From positions 3,844,001-3,908,000 of the forward strand of contig NZ_JACHMY010000001.1 of NCBI RefSeq assembly GCF_014205135.1: DNA of 64,000 bases, read 5' to 3'. The notes beneath the pieces are model-generated. The model was not told the DNA's origin, ran no database searches, and worked only from the letters and a program-made list of their open reading frames with translations. The stretch is from Kribbella italica. GTDB lineage: Bacteria; Actinomycetota; Actinomycetes; Propionibacteriales; Kribbellaceae. The first letter of the stretch is position 1; each line of letters starts with the position of its first letter. Position numbers and translations under genes: made by a program. Positions 25,134 through 33,856 of this stretch are shown here, one piece after another.

Positions 25134-25181
25134 CACCTACCAAGTACCGACCCCCGATCGGTGGCTGGTACTTACTAGGTG
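25134..25181. promoter_or_regulatory. Inverted repeat upstream of the SDR-cupin pair, candidate operator
   Basis: The arms CACCTACCAAGTACC (25134-25148) and GGTACTTACTAGGTG (25167-25181) are complementary except for two positions, with an 18-nt spacer. It lies 83 bp before the SDR start and after the terminator, where a promoter/operator is expected. No cognate regulator is adjacent apart from the distant LacI gene. Confidence 0.5.
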
Positions 25182-25263
25182 CGCGCGGGGTGAGGGCGGA
25201 TCGGACCTATCCGGCATCCGGGAATCCCTGGTCAGCCCAGCGGCAACTGCAGAGGATCGACGC

Positions 25264-25968
25264 ATGCCAGGTCGGACAGCGTTGGTGATCGGCGGGACCA
25301 GCGGGATCGGTGCCGCTGCCGCGCTGCGGCTGGCGAGCGACGGGGCGACCGTGGTCGCGGCCGGCCTCGACCCGGACGCGGCGCCGGCGGAGCTTCGTCA
25401 GGTGGCGGAGCTCCGCGCCCTCGACCTCCGCTCACCCACCGACCTCGAAGATCTCATCAAGCCGTACGACGAGCTGGACGTGCTCGTCAACGCCGCCGGG
25501 ATCATCCGCCGCGGCGCCGAGCACCGGCCGGAGGTGTTCGCCGAGGTGCTCGCGATCAACCTCACCGGCGCGATGCGCGCCGCCGAGGCCGCGCACGACG
25601 CACTGGCCGCCGCCAAGGGCTGCATCGTCAACGTGGCCTCGATGCTGAGCTACTTCGGCGGGCCGCTCGTCCCGGCGTACAGCGCCAGCAAGGGCGGCAT
25701 CGTGCAGCTGACCCGCTCGCTCGCGGTCGCCTGGGCGGCCGAGGGCATCCGCGTGAACGCCGTCGCGCCGGGCTGGATCGCGACCGACCTGACCGCCGCG
25801 CTCCAGGCGGACCCCGACGCCTCCGATCGCATCCTCGGCCGGACCCCGATGGCCCGCTGGGGGACGCCGGCCGAGGTGGCCGGCGCGATCGCGTTCCTCA
25901 CCGGCCCCGACGCGGGCTTCGTCACCGGTGCCGTCCTGCCCGTCGACGGCGGCTACCTGAGCGCCTGA
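25264..25968 (+). CDS. Short-chain dehydrogenase/reductase
   Basis: A 234-residue SDR. The coenzyme motif GGTSGIG is at about residues 9-15, NAAGI near 78, and the catalytic YxxxK is Y139/K143 (AYSASKGG). VRVNAVAPGWIATD and the C-terminal PVDGGYLSA are typical of the FabG/3-hydroxyacyl-type subfamily. Substrate unknown. The ATG at 25264 starts the Rossmann fold directly; earlier in-frame codons run through the terminator and inverted repeat. The cupin gene follows after 9 bp, so the two form an operon. Confidence 0.87.
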   Translation: MPGRTALVIGGTSGIGAAAALRLASDGATVVAAGLDPDAAPAELRQVAELRALDLRSPTDLEDLIKPYDELDVLVNAAGIIRRGAEHRPEVFAEVLAINLTGAMRAAEAAHDALAAAKGCIVNVASMLSYFGGPLVPAYSASKGGIVQLTRSLAVAWAAEGIRVNAVAPGWIATDLTAALQADPDASDRILGRTPMARWGTPAEVAGAIAFLTGPDAGFVTGAVLPVDGGYLSA

Positions 25969-25977
25969 AGGAGACCC

Positions 25978-26466
25978 GTGAGCCAGATCCCCATCTCGAC
26001 CGCCGTACCGCTGGAGATCGCGGTCCAGGCGGTGCCGGACGACGACCGCATCTGGGTCCCGCAGGCGCCCGACGTGTGGTTCCGCCCGCTGATGCTGAAC
26101 ACGATCACCGGCCAGTGGTGCAACCTGCTCAAGGTGACCCGGTCCGGCATCGTCTCGCGGCACCGGCACCCGAGTGCCGTGTTCGGGTACGTGATCAAGG
26201 GCAAGTGGCAGTACGACGAGCACGAGTGGGTCGCCGAGACCGGCTCGTTCGTCTACGAGCCGCCCGGTGAGATCCACACCCTGCGCGTCCCCGAGGACAC
26301 CGGCGAGATGATCACGTTCTTCAACATCTCGGGCGCGATGATCTACGTCGACGACGACGGCCACCAGACCGGCTACGAGGACACCTTCACCAAGATCCAG
26401 CTCTGCCGCGACCACTACGCCGCCAACGGCCTCGGCGCCGACTACGTCGACCAGTTCATCCGCTAG
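25978..26466 (+). CDS. Cupin dioxygenase, 2,4'-dihydroxyacetophenone dioxygenase-like
   Basis: A 162-residue single-domain cupin. The first cupin motif is SRHRHPSAVFGYVIKGKWQYDEHEW (two histidines and a glutamate, near residues 62-85) and the second EPPGEIHTL near 100, together giving a 3-His/1-Glu metal site. This arrangement resembles 2,4'-dihydroxyacetophenone dioxygenase and related ChrR-like cupins that cleave C-C bonds with Fe(II) and O2. It is co-transcribed with the SDR, suggesting joint breakdown of an aromatic ketone or similar compound (inference). It starts at GTG 25978 after GAAGGAGA. Its end overlaps the LacI gene by 4 bp. Confidence 0.78.
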   Translation: MSQIPISTAVPLEIAVQAVPDDDRIWVPQAPDVWFRPLMLNTITGQWCNLLKVTRSGIVSRHRHPSAVFGYVIKGKWQYDEHEWVAETGSFVYEPPGEIHTLRVPEDTGEMITFFNISGAMIYVDDDGHQTGYEDTFTKIQLCRDHYAANGLGADYVDQFIR

Positions 26467-27542
26467 GCGGACTCGCGGATGACCAGCTCCGTCGGAAGGA
26501 TGCGGGTGGCGGCTTCCTCGCCGCGGATCTGGCGGAGCAGAACGTCCACCATGTCGCGAGCGACCAGCTCGAGCGGCTGGCGGATCGTGGTGAGCGGCGG
26601 GTCGGATTCGCGCGCGATGCGGGAGTCGTCGAAGCCACCTACCGCCACGTCGTCCGGCACGCGACGCCCCGCCCGCCGCAGCTCGACCAGCGCACCCGAC
26701 GCGAGCAGATCGGAGGCAGCGAACACAGCATCCAGGTCAGGGCTCTTGGCCAGCAGCTCATGCATAGCCCGTACGCCGGCCTCGTGGCTGTAGTCGTCCA
26801 CGGACACCACCAGCCGCTTCAGCGCCTTCCGGCCGAGCACGTCCTGGTAGCCCTGCAGCCGCTCCTGCCCACCCGCGATCTGCGGCGCGCTGATCATGCC
26901 GACCCGCTGGTGCCCCTGCTCGACCAGGTACCGGGTCATCTGCCGCGCGCCCTCCCGGTCGTCGGCGGCGACGTACGGCAGCACGTCGCCAGGGACCAGC
27001 GGGCGCCCACACACCACAGCCGGTACGCCGGCCCGGGCCAGCTCGGTGATCAGCGGGTCGCCGGAGTGGGTGGAGATCAGCAGGACGCCGTCGACGTGCT
27101 CGCCGCGGACGTAGCGCAGGATCCGGTTGCGCTCCTCGTCGCTGGTCTCCAGCATCAGCACCAGGTTGATGTCCTGCTCGGCCAGCGCCTGGGTGCACGA
27201 GCGCAGCAGCACGCTGAAGTTCGGGTCCTCGAACAGGCGCTCCTGCGGCTCGGACAGCACGAAGCCGATCGCGTTGGACTGCTTGGTGACCAGGCTGCGG
27301 GCGCTCTGGTTCACCGTGTAGCCGGTCTGCTCCATCGCCTGCTGCACGGCCTCCAGCGACGCGGCGCTGACGTAGTGGCCGCCGTTCAGCACCCGGGAGA
27401 CCGTGCCCCGGGAGACTCCGGCCAGCTCGGCGACGTCGTCGATGGTCGGACCACGCCGCATCGCTCGCCGGGCCGCGCCACGGGACTTGGGATGGACCAC
27501 CGGCGGTTCCGCCTTGGTCCTGGATGACGTCCTGCCTGCCAC
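26463..27542 (-). CDS. LacI-family repressor of the sugar-uptake operon (CebR-like)
   Basis: About 359 residues. A 30-residue basic leader precedes the helix-turn-helix PTIDDVAELAGVSRGTVSRV (about residues 32-51) and hinge helix (NQSARSLV). The sugar-binding core ends near ILPTELVIRES. The GTG at 27542 is chosen because GAGGAG lies 9 bp upstream; the GTG at 27551 touches that site. It is the last gene in the direction of the ABC-transporter/beta-glucosidase operon. LacI-type operators with a central CG (TGTGAGCGATCACA) lie before the first gene of that operon, so it very likely binds them, with the transported sugar as inducer. Confidence 0.9.
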   Translation of the reverse strand: MAGRTSSRTKAEPPVVHPKSRGAARRAMRRGPTIDDVAELAGVSRGTVSRVLNGGHYVSAASLEAVQQAMEQTGYTVNQSARSLVTKQSNAIGFVLSEPQERLFEDPNFSVLLRSCTQALAEQDINLVLMLETSDEERNRILRYVRGEHVDGVLLISTHSGDPLITELARAGVPAVVCGRPLVPGDVLPYVAADDREGARQMTRYLVEQGHQRVGMISAPQIAGGQERLQGYQDVLGRKALKRLVVSVDDYSHEAGVRAMHELLAKSPDLDAVFAASDLLASGALVELRRAGRRVPDDVAVGGFDDSRIARESDPPLTTIRQPLELVARDMVDVLLRQIRGEEAATRILPTELVIRESA

Positions 27543-27606
27543 GTGTCCCACTCCTCGTTGTGCCCTGGCGCGGCCTCATCATCTCAGGCGGCCGGACTGT
27601 TGCCGC

Positions 27607-28956
27607 TCACCGCCGGGGTACGGCGTTGCCGCGGGCCACCTGGCCGAGCCAGCCGGCACTGGTCTTCGGAGTCCGCTGCTGCGTCGCGTAGTCGACGTGG
27701 ACCACACCGAAGCGCTTGGCGAACCCCTCCGCCCACTCGAAGTTGTCCAGCAGCGTCCAGACGAAGTAGCCGCGCACGTCGACGCCGTCCTGGATCGCCT
27801 GGTGCAGCGCGAGCAGGTGGCCCTGCAGGTAGTCCACCCGCAGCGGGTCGTCGACCGACCCGTCAGCAGCCGGTACGTCGTCGTACGCCGCGCCGTTCTC
27901 GGTGATGTAGAGCGGCGGCAGTCCGTCGTACGCCGCAGTGAGGTCCGCGACCACCTCACGCAGCCCGTCCGGCTGGACCGGCCAGTCGACCGCCGTGACC
28001 GGGACGCCCTCGGGCAGCACGGTCCTGGCGAACAGCGGTCCGGTCTCGGTGGCCTGGACGAGCATCCGCCGGTAGTAGTTGATGCCCAGGAAGTCGATCG
28101 GCGCGCTGATCAGCGGCAGGTCGCCGTCCTGCACCCACTCGAAGCTCCCGAGCCGCTCCAGAGCGTCCTCCGGGTAGGCGCCCCGCAGTACCGGGTCCAG
28201 GAAGAGCCGGTGGCTGTCCCCGTCCAGCCTGCGGGCCGCCGCCTGGTCGGCCTCACTCGACGTAGCTCCCTCGACCGGGCTGACGTCCAGCGTCAGCCCG
28301 ACCGACTGGCCGGCCGCATGGCGACCGTCACGCAGTACCTGCAGGCCGAGCCCGTGGGCGAGCAGCAGGTGGTGCAGAGCCCGGTTGCGCTGGTCCTGGT
28401 CCTTGATGCCCGGCGCATGGATGCCGTCGCCGTACCCGGCATGGCTGGAGACCTTCGGCTCGTTCAGCGTGATCCACTGCTTCACCACGTCACCCAGCGC
28501 GTCGTGCACCACTCCGGCGTACTCGGCGAACCTGTACGCCGTGTCCCGCGCGGCCCAGCCGCCCTTGTCCTGCAGGGCTTGTGGCAGGTCCCAGTGGTAG
28601 AGCGTCACGTACGGCGTGAGGTCGCGCGCGAGCAGCTCGTCCACCACCCGGCGGTAGTGGTCGATGCCCTTCTGGTTGAGCGCACCCGAGCCGTCCGGCT
28701 GGATCCGCGGCCAGGCGATCGAGAACCGGTACGCGCCGAGCCCGAGGTCGGCCATCAGCGCCACGTCCTCGGGGTACCGGTGGTAGTGGTCGCACGCGAC
28801 GTCCCCGGTGTCCCCGCCGGCGATGGCACCCGGGACCTTGGTGAAGGTGTCCCAGATCGACGGGCCACGCCCGTCGGCGTCCACCGCGCCCTCCACCTGG
28901 TACGCCGCGGTCGCGGCGCCCCAGACGAAACCGTCGGGAAAACGTGCGTCAGACAT
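27607..28956 (-). CDS. GH1 beta-glucosidase
   Basis: A 449-residue family-1 glycoside hydrolase. It starts FPDGFVWGAATAAYQVEGA with the N-terminal family signature; the acid/base glutamate lies in TLNEPKV near residue 168, and the nucleophile glutamate in YITENGAAY near 352. It releases glucose or related sugars from beta-linked oligosaccharides in the cytoplasm. The ATG at 28956 follows a CTGGAGGACC ribosome-binding site. It lies 29 bp after the MalG-type permease, so imported oligosaccharides (cellobiose-like, inferred) are probably its substrate. Confidence 0.93.
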   Translation of the reverse strand: MSDARFPDGFVWGAATAAYQVEGAVDADGRGPSIWDTFTKVPGAIAGGDTGDVACDHYHRYPEDVALMADLGLGAYRFSIAWPRIQPDGSGALNQKGIDHYRRVVDELLARDLTPYVTLYHWDLPQALQDKGGWAARDTAYRFAEYAGVVHDALGDVVKQWITLNEPKVSSHAGYGDGIHAPGIKDQDQRNRALHHLLLAHGLGLQVLRDGRHAAGQSVGLTLDVSPVEGATSSEADQAAARRLDGDSHRLFLDPVLRGAYPEDALERLGSFEWVQDGDLPLISAPIDFLGINYYRRMLVQATETGPLFARTVLPEGVPVTAVDWPVQPDGLREVVADLTAAYDGLPPLYITENGAAYDDVPAADGSVDDPLRVDYLQGHLLALHQAIQDGVDVRGYFVWTLLDNFEWAEGFAKRFGVVHVDYATQQRTPKTSAGWLGQVARGNAVPRR

Positions 28957-28985
28957 AGAGGTCCTCCAGAGAGTGTGCGGTGGGG

Positions 28986-29879
28986 TCAGCCCTTGACGGC
29001 GCCGCTGACCAGGTCGATGCGCCAGTAGCGCTGCAGGAACAGGAAGAGCGCGATCAGCGGCAGCACCGAGAGGAAGGCGCCCATGATCACCAGCGAGTAC
29101 AGCGCGGGCTGGCTGGCGCCCTGGTTGAGCATCGAGAACAGGCCGACCGTCATCGGGAAGTGCCGGTCGTCGGAGATCATGATGTAGGGCAGCAGGAAGT
29201 TGTTCCAGATCGCGACGAACTGCAGCAGGAACACCGTGATCATGCCCGGGATCATCGGCGGCAGGCCGATCGACCAGGCCAGCCGGTACTCCCCCGCGCC
29301 GTCGATCCGGCCCGCCTCCAGCATGTCGTCGGAGACCACGGCCGCGGCGTAGATCCTCGACAGGTAGATGCAGTACGGGCTGATGATGCTCGGCAGCAGG
29401 ACGGACCAGTACGAGTTGACCAGGCCGAGCTTGGACATCAGCAGGTACTGCGGAACGGCGAGCGTGATCTGCGGGACCAGGACGCCGGCCAGGATGCACC
29501 GGAAGATCGCCTCCCGGCCGGCGAACCGGTACTTGGCCAGCGCGTAGCCCGCGGTCACCGAGACCGCGACCGACAGCAGCGAGCCGGCGCCGGCGTACAG
29601 GAGGCTGTTGAGGGCCCACTTCCAGAAGATGCCGGAGCGGAACTCCAGCAGCGTGCGCAGGTTGTACTCGAAGCCGCCGTTGAAGCTCGGCCAGAACGAG
29701 AACGTGGTGAACAGGTCGTTCGGGCCCTTGGTCGCGGCGATCACGACCCAGGCCACCGGCATCAGGCAGTAGAGGGCCCCGAGCAACAAGATCGCGGTGG
29801 AGACGTACCGGGTCTTGCGCGGCTTGCGCGCGGTGGTCCGGACGGTGGGAGCCGAGCGCTCCAGGACGGCGGTGGTCAT
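28986..29879 (-). CDS. Sugar ABC transporter permease (MalG/CebG type)
   Basis: A 297-residue inner-membrane protein with six predicted helices. The EAA loop for contact with the ATPase is DDMLEAGRIDGAGEYRLAWSIGLP, near residue 190. The N-terminus is basic. It pairs with the upstream permease (4-bp overlap) to form the channel of a CUT1 sugar importer. No ATPase gene is present, as is usual in actinobacteria where MsiK is shared by many importers. Confidence 0.93.
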   Translation of the reverse strand: MTTAVLERSAPTVRTTARKPRKTRYVSTAILLLGALYCLMPVAWVVIAATKGPNDLFTTFSFWPSFNGGFEYNLRTLLEFRSGIFWKWALNSLLYAGAGSLLSVAVSVTAGYALAKYRFAGREAIFRCILAGVLVPQITLAVPQYLLMSKLGLVNSYWSVLLPSIISPYCIYLSRIYAAAVVSDDMLEAGRIDGAGEYRLAWSIGLPPMIPGMITVFLLQFVAIWNNFLLPYIMISDDRHFPMTVGLFSMLNQGASQPALYSLVIMGAFLSVLPLIALFLFLQRYWRIDLVSGAVKG

Positions 29880-30802
29880 CGGTCCTCCCCGAAGGCCCGC
29901 TTCTGCAGGAAGCTCAGGACGGCGAGCGAGACCGCGAGCGTGCCGGCCGCGAGCAGCACCGAGGCGGCGGCCGCGGTGTAGATGTCGTTGTTCACGAAGG
30001 CGTCACGGTAGATCGTCATCAGCGGCACCCAGGTGAACGAGATCGAGTCGGTCAGCGGTTGCAGCGTCGACGGCTCGCTGAACACCTGCAGCGACGAGAT
30101 CAGCGAGAAGATCCCGGTCATCACCAGGGCCGGCGCGATCAGCGGGACCTTGATCCGCAAGGCGATCTGGAGCTCGCTCGCGCCGTCCACCCGGGCGGCG
30201 TCCTGCAGTTCCTCGGGCAGGCCGCGCAGGGCGGTGTAGAGCACGATCATGTTGAAGCCGACGCCGCCCCAGATCCCGATGTTGGCGACCGAGAACAGGA
30301 CGGTGTCCGGCCCGAGGAAGTCGGGCGCGGGCAGCCCGATCTTCTCCAGGGTGGCCCGGATCGGGCTCACGCCCGGCAGGTAGAGGAAGCCCCACAGCAG
30401 TGAGGCGATCACGCCTGGTACGGCGTACGGAAGGAAGATGCCGAGCCGGGTGAACGACTTCAGCCGCGCGCCCTGGGAGTCGAGCAGCAGGGCGAACAGC
30501 AGCGCGAGCCCGAGCATCACCGGGACCACGATCACGCCGTACCCGAGCATCCTCACGACCGACTGCGCGTACGCCGAGTCGGTGATCGCTCCGGCGTAGT
30601 TGGCCAGGCCGACGAACGTCTCCTTGCGCAGCCCGAGCCCGCCGCCGGTGACGCGGGAGGCCCGGAGGCTGAGCCAGAGCGTGTAGCCGATCGGGACCAG
30701 CAGGAACAGCACCAGCAGGATGATGGCCGGGAGCATCAACACGTACGGCGCCGCGCCGCCCTCTCGTCGTGGGCGGCGCACCCTCAGCGGAACGGCCGAC
30801 AC
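29876..30802 (-). CDS. Sugar ABC transporter permease (MalF/CebF type)
   Basis: A 308-residue membrane protein with six or more helices. The start is basic (RVRRPRREGGAA), helix 1 is LMLPAIILLVLFLLVPIGYTL, and the EAA motif is LPEELQDAARVDGASELQIALRIKVP near residue 200. It partners with the MalG-type permease downstream. It lies one base after the binding-protein gene. Confidence 0.93.
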   Translation of the reverse strand: MSAVPLRVRRPRREGGAAPYVLMLPAIILLVLFLLVPIGYTLWLSLRASRVTGGGLGLRKETFVGLANYAGAITDSAYAQSVVRMLGYGVIVVPVMLGLALLFALLLDSQGARLKSFTRLGIFLPYAVPGVIASLLWGFLYLPGVSPIRATLEKIGLPAPDFLGPDTVLFSVANIGIWGGVGFNMIVLYTALRGLPEELQDAARVDGASELQIALRIKVPLIAPALVMTGIFSLISSLQVFSEPSTLQPLTDSISFTWVPLMTIYRDAFVNNDIYTAAAASVLLAAGTLAVSLAVLSFLQKRAFGEDR

Positions 30803-30803
30803 C

Positions 30804-32144
30804 TCAGGACTCCTTGACCTGGAAGCCCTGCTTCTTCAGGTCCGCGACCGAGGCCGCCTGCAGCTGGTCGACGGCGGCGGCGAAGTCGCCCTTGGTCTGG
30901 ACCGCCTTGGCGAACAGGTCGGAGTACTGGCTGTAGGTGACGTTGACGTTCGGCGCCCAGGTGAAGCCGCGCGCGGTCTTGGCGATCGTCGCGGCCTCGG
31001 TGAAGAAGGTGGGCTGGTTCGGCATCATCGCCGGTGCCTTGCTCAGCGCGGGCGTCGACTGGCCGGCCGTCGCGGCCGGGTAGATGCCGCCGGAGGTGAC
31101 GAAGGCCTCGAGCGCGGCCGGGTCGGTGTTCAGCCACTTGACGAACTTCTGCGCCTGCGCGGTCTGCTTCGACTTGGCCGCGATCGCGGTCGCCGAACCG
31201 CCCCAGAAGCCGGTCGCCGCAGTGGCGTCCCACTGCGGCATCGGGACCATCTTCCACTTGCCTTTGGTGGTCGGCGCGACCCCTTGCAGGACGCCTGCGC
31301 CCCAGACCGCGCTCGGCCAGGCGAGCAGGGTCCCGTCGCTCATCGCCTTGTTCCACTCCGGCGTGTACATCGGCTTGCCCTGCAGGGTTCCGGCGTTGAC
31401 CAGGTCGCCCCAGAACGAGGCCAGCTTCTTGGTCGGCTCGTCGTTGATGCCGACCGACCAGGTGCCGTTGTCGTTGGTCCACCAGTTCGCCCCGGCCTGC
31501 TCGGCCAGCCCGGCGAACCAGCCCGGGTCGCCGGAGGAGAAGGTCGCGAGGTACCGCTTGGAGTCCTTGCTGCGGACCTGCTCGGCCAGCGCGCCGAACT
31601 CGTCCCAGGTCTTCGGCACGGTCAGCCCGAACTGCTGGAACAGGTCCTCGCGGTAGTAGAGCATCATCGGCCCGACGTCCTGCGGGATCGCGTACGTCTT
31701 GCCGCCGAACGACGTCAGCGCCCAGGTGCCGTCGGTGAACGCCCCCTTCACCTCGGCGGCCAGTCCGCTCAGGTCCGCCGTCACGCCGTTGGTGATCAGC
31801 ACCGGCAGCGCCTGGTACTCCGCGTGGATCAGGTCCGGCGGGTTGCCCGCGCGGTGCGCGGTGACGATCTTGGTCAGCAGTTCCTCGCCCTGCGCCTGGG
31901 CGCTGACGGTGACCTGCTGGGTCGGGTTCTGCTGGTTCCAGATCGCGACGACCTTGTCGATCCCGGTCGTCCAGGTCCAGAACGTCAGCTTGGCCGGCGC
32001 GTCCGGGTCACCGGACGGCTGCGGTGCGGCGGCCGGGTCGTCGTCGGAGCTGGAGCACGCGGCGAGCCCACCAGGAAGCGCCGCGACCAGTCCGAGCCCA
32101 CCGACCCCGCGCAGGAACCTGCGTCGGTCGATTGAGTGAACCAT
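30804..32144 (-). CDS. Sugar ABC transporter binding lipoprotein, with twin-arginine signal
   Basis: A 446-residue family-1 extracellular solute-binding protein. The signal has a twin-arginine motif (RRRFLRG, residues 7-13) and a lipobox LAAC with the lipidated cysteine at C30, so it is probably exported by Tat and then anchored. The mature part has AKLTFWTWTTGIDKVV and MLYYREDLFQQFGL, typical of CUT1 binding proteins. It is the first gene of the operon binding protein-permease-permease-beta-glucosidase-LacI and starts 24 bp after two operators. Confidence 0.92.
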   Translation of the reverse strand: MVHSIDRRRFLRGVGGLGLVAALPGGLAACSSSDDDPAAAPQPSGDPDAPAKLTFWTWTTGIDKVVAIWNQQNPTQQVTVSAQAQGEELLTKIVTAHRAGNPPDLIHAEYQALPVLITNGVTADLSGLAAEVKGAFTDGTWALTSFGGKTYAIPQDVGPMMLYYREDLFQQFGLTVPKTWDEFGALAEQVRSKDSKRYLATFSSGDPGWFAGLAEQAGANWWTNDNGTWSVGINDEPTKKLASFWGDLVNAGTLQGKPMYTPEWNKAMSDGTLLAWPSAVWGAGVLQGVAPTTKGKWKMVPMPQWDATAATGFWGGSATAIAAKSKQTAQAQKFVKWLNTDPAALEAFVTSGGIYPAATAGQSTPALSKAPAMMPNQPTFFTEAATIAKTARGFTWAPNVNVTYSQYSDLFAKAVQTKGDFAAAVDQLQAASVADLKKQGFQVKES

Positions 32145-32168
32145 GATGCCCTCACGATCGGTCGAGTC

Positions 32169-32182
32169 TGTGAACGCTCACG
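32169..32182. promoter_or_regulatory. LacI-type operator 1
   Basis: TGTGAACGCTCACG, a 14-bp palindrome with one mismatched end pair and a central CG. It lies 25 bp before the binding-protein start codon. Confidence 0.75.
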
Positions 32183-32188
32183 GATTTC

Positions 32189-32202
32189 TGTGAGCGATCA
32201 CA
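32189..32202. promoter_or_regulatory. LacI-type operator 2
   Basis: TGTGAGCGATCACA. Half-sites TGTGA/TCACA are perfect, and the centre of the site is 20 bp from that of operator 1, i.e. about two helical turns on the same face. Confidence 0.8.
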
Positions 32203-32270
32203 GAATTGGGCGGCCGATCGCTGCTGTCAAGGCTCTGACCCGAGATTGCGTGGTTCGGGGGCAGACATTC

Positions 32271-32284
32271 TGTGAGCGGTCACG
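32271..32284. promoter_or_regulatory. LacI-type operator 3, before the VOC-SDR pair
   Basis: TGTGAGCGGTCACG, the third copy of the same site. It ends 13 bp before the VOC gene start, in the position to block it. This suggests the divergent VOC-SDR pair belongs to the same sugar regulon. Confidence 0.75.
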
Positions 32285-32297
32285 GTAGGGTCCGGGC

Positions 32298-33065
32298 ATG
32301 CTCAACGGACTGCGCCGGGTCGAGCTCGGCTGCCGTGATCTCGAACGGTCACAGGCGTTCTACGAAGGGTTGCTGGGGTTCTCCCCCACCGGGCCGGTCC
32401 GCGACGGCCGGCTGACGGTCGGTCGCGGGACGGTGCTCCTGGACCTGCTGGAGGTCGGTGCTGGTGGCAACCAAGGTGGCTGGCGCAACGAGGACCTGCA
32501 GGGCGGGATCCGGCATCTGGGGTTCAAGGTGGGGGCGGTGGACGCGGAGATCTCCCGGCTGGAGGCGGCCGGGGTGACGGTGTTGTCGCAGCCGGCCGAC
32601 GTGCTCGGGGACGTGCGGATCGCGTTCTTCCTGGATCCGGACGGTGCACGGCTGGAGTTCATCCAGGGGAACCTGAGCTACCAGCGGATCGGATCGGCCG
32701 CGCTGGCCGAAGCTGAGGCTCGGCAAGTGCCGGACGCGCAGCCGCGGTTCGACCACGTCGCGGTGACGGTGTCGGACCTGGACGCCGCGCTGGCGTTCTG
32801 GCGGGACCGGTTCGGGTTCGCGGTGATCGGCGACATCCGGCACCACGGTGATCCGCGCGGCTTCCTGATGACGTACCTGCAAGCTGGTGACGCGGTGCTC
32901 GAGGTGTTCAGCTTCGACGGACCGGTCGAGCCCAACGACCTGAGCGCCGCCGGTCGCGGCGTCCTGGGGCCGCGGCGGCTCGAGCTGCTGGTTGACGGAG
33001 CGCCGGGCGGGCAACATCTGGTCGCACCTGACGGTGTTCCGGTTCTGCTGGGAGGACAGCGATGA
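32298..33065 (+). CDS. Two-domain VOC (glyoxalase/dioxygenase-like) protein
   Basis: A 255-residue protein made of two VOC modules. The first (residues 3 to about 125) runs from LRRVELGCRDLERSQAFYEGLLGF to FFLDPDGARLEFIQ; the second (about 145-255) has FDHVAVTVSDLDAALAFWRDRFGF and DAVLEVFSF. The H/E metal-ligand positions seem present (the histidine in FDHVAV, the glutamate in VLEVF). VOC enzymes include glyoxalase I, extradiol dioxygenases and epimerases; the function is open. It overlaps the SDR start (ATGA) and is preceded by a LacI-type operator. Confidence 0.82.
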   Translation: MLNGLRRVELGCRDLERSQAFYEGLLGFSPTGPVRDGRLTVGRGTVLLDLLEVGAGGNQGGWRNEDLQGGIRHLGFKVGAVDAEISRLEAAGVTVLSQPADVLGDVRIAFFLDPDGARLEFIQGNLSYQRIGSAALAEAEARQVPDAQPRFDHVAVTVSDLDAALAFWRDRFGFAVIGDIRHHGDPRGFLMTYLQAGDAVLEVFSFDGPVEPNDLSAAGRGVLGPRRLELLVDGAPGGQHLVAPDGVPVLLGGQR

Positions 33066-33817
33066 CACGCATCTTGGTGACAGGCTCGAACGACGGGATC
33101 GGCGCGGAGATCGCCGCCGAGCTGTCGCGACGGGGGCACGACGTGATCCGGCACGCGCGGAACGCGGAGCGTGCGGCTGGGCTGCCTGGTGAGGTGGTTC
33201 TCGGGGATCTCGCGTCGCTGGAGTCGACGCGGGAGCTGGCGGCCGCCGTACGGGAACTGGGTGCGCCGGAGGTCGTGGTGCACAACGCGGGGACCGGGAC
33301 GGACGAGAAGACGCGGCCGGTCACGGGCGACGGGTTGGAGCGGTTGTTCCAGATCAACGCGCTGGCGCCGCTGCTGCTGACCGCGCTGCTGCCGGTGCCG
33401 CGGCGGTCGGTGTTCGTCAGCTCGGACTCGATCGTGCGCGGGAACATCCGGCTCGACGACCTGCAGCACGCGGAGAGCTGGACCGGCGATTCGGCGTACG
33501 CGGACTCGAAGCTGGTGATGGCGGCGCTCGCCTTCGCGCTGGCGCGGAAGTGGCCCGCGTCGCTGATCAACGCGGTGCACCCGGGGTGGGTGTCGACGAA
33601 GATGAGTGGGTACGCCGCGCCGCTGACCGTTGCCGAGGGCGCCGATACGCCGGTGTGGCTGGCGGTGTCGGAGGAGCCGGAGGCGCTGGTGTCGGGGCGG
33701 TTCTTCCAGAAGCGCGCGGTGGTCAACTTGAACGACCAGGCGTACGACACCGAGGTACAGGACAAGTTGCTGGCACAGTGTTTGGACCTTGTCGGGGAGA
33801 CTCTTCCGACGGCCTGA
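33062..33817 (+). CDS. Short-chain dehydrogenase-like protein
   Basis: A 251-residue SDR. The coenzyme motif is TGSNDGIG at residues 7-14, HNAGTG near 78, and the catalytic serine region SSDS near 119 with Y146/K150 (YADSK). The C-terminal part (NAVHPGWVSTKMSG, near 172) resembles WWOX/retinol-dehydrogenase-like SDRs more than FabG. It is translationally coupled to the VOC gene, so both probably act on one pathway. Confidence 0.85.
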   Translation: MTRILVTGSNDGIGAEIAAELSRRGHDVIRHARNAERAAGLPGEVVLGDLASLESTRELAAAVRELGAPEVVVHNAGTGTDEKTRPVTGDGLERLFQINALAPLLLTALLPVPRRSVFVSSDSIVRGNIRLDDLQHAESWTGDSAYADSKLVMAALAFALARKWPASLINAVHPGWVSTKMSGYAAPLTVAEGADTPVWLAVSEEPEALVSGRFFQKRAVVNLNDQAYDTEVQDKLLAQCLDLVGETLPTA

Positions 33818-33856
33818 TGCTCGTCGCCTACCGCACACTTGAGGCGGCGGAGTCGC

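Noticed and set aside
32169-32284. CRP-type sites (TGTGA-N6-TCACA).
   Set aside because: The spacing is 4 bp and the centre is CG-containing, which fits LacI-family sites, and a LacI gene ends this operon.
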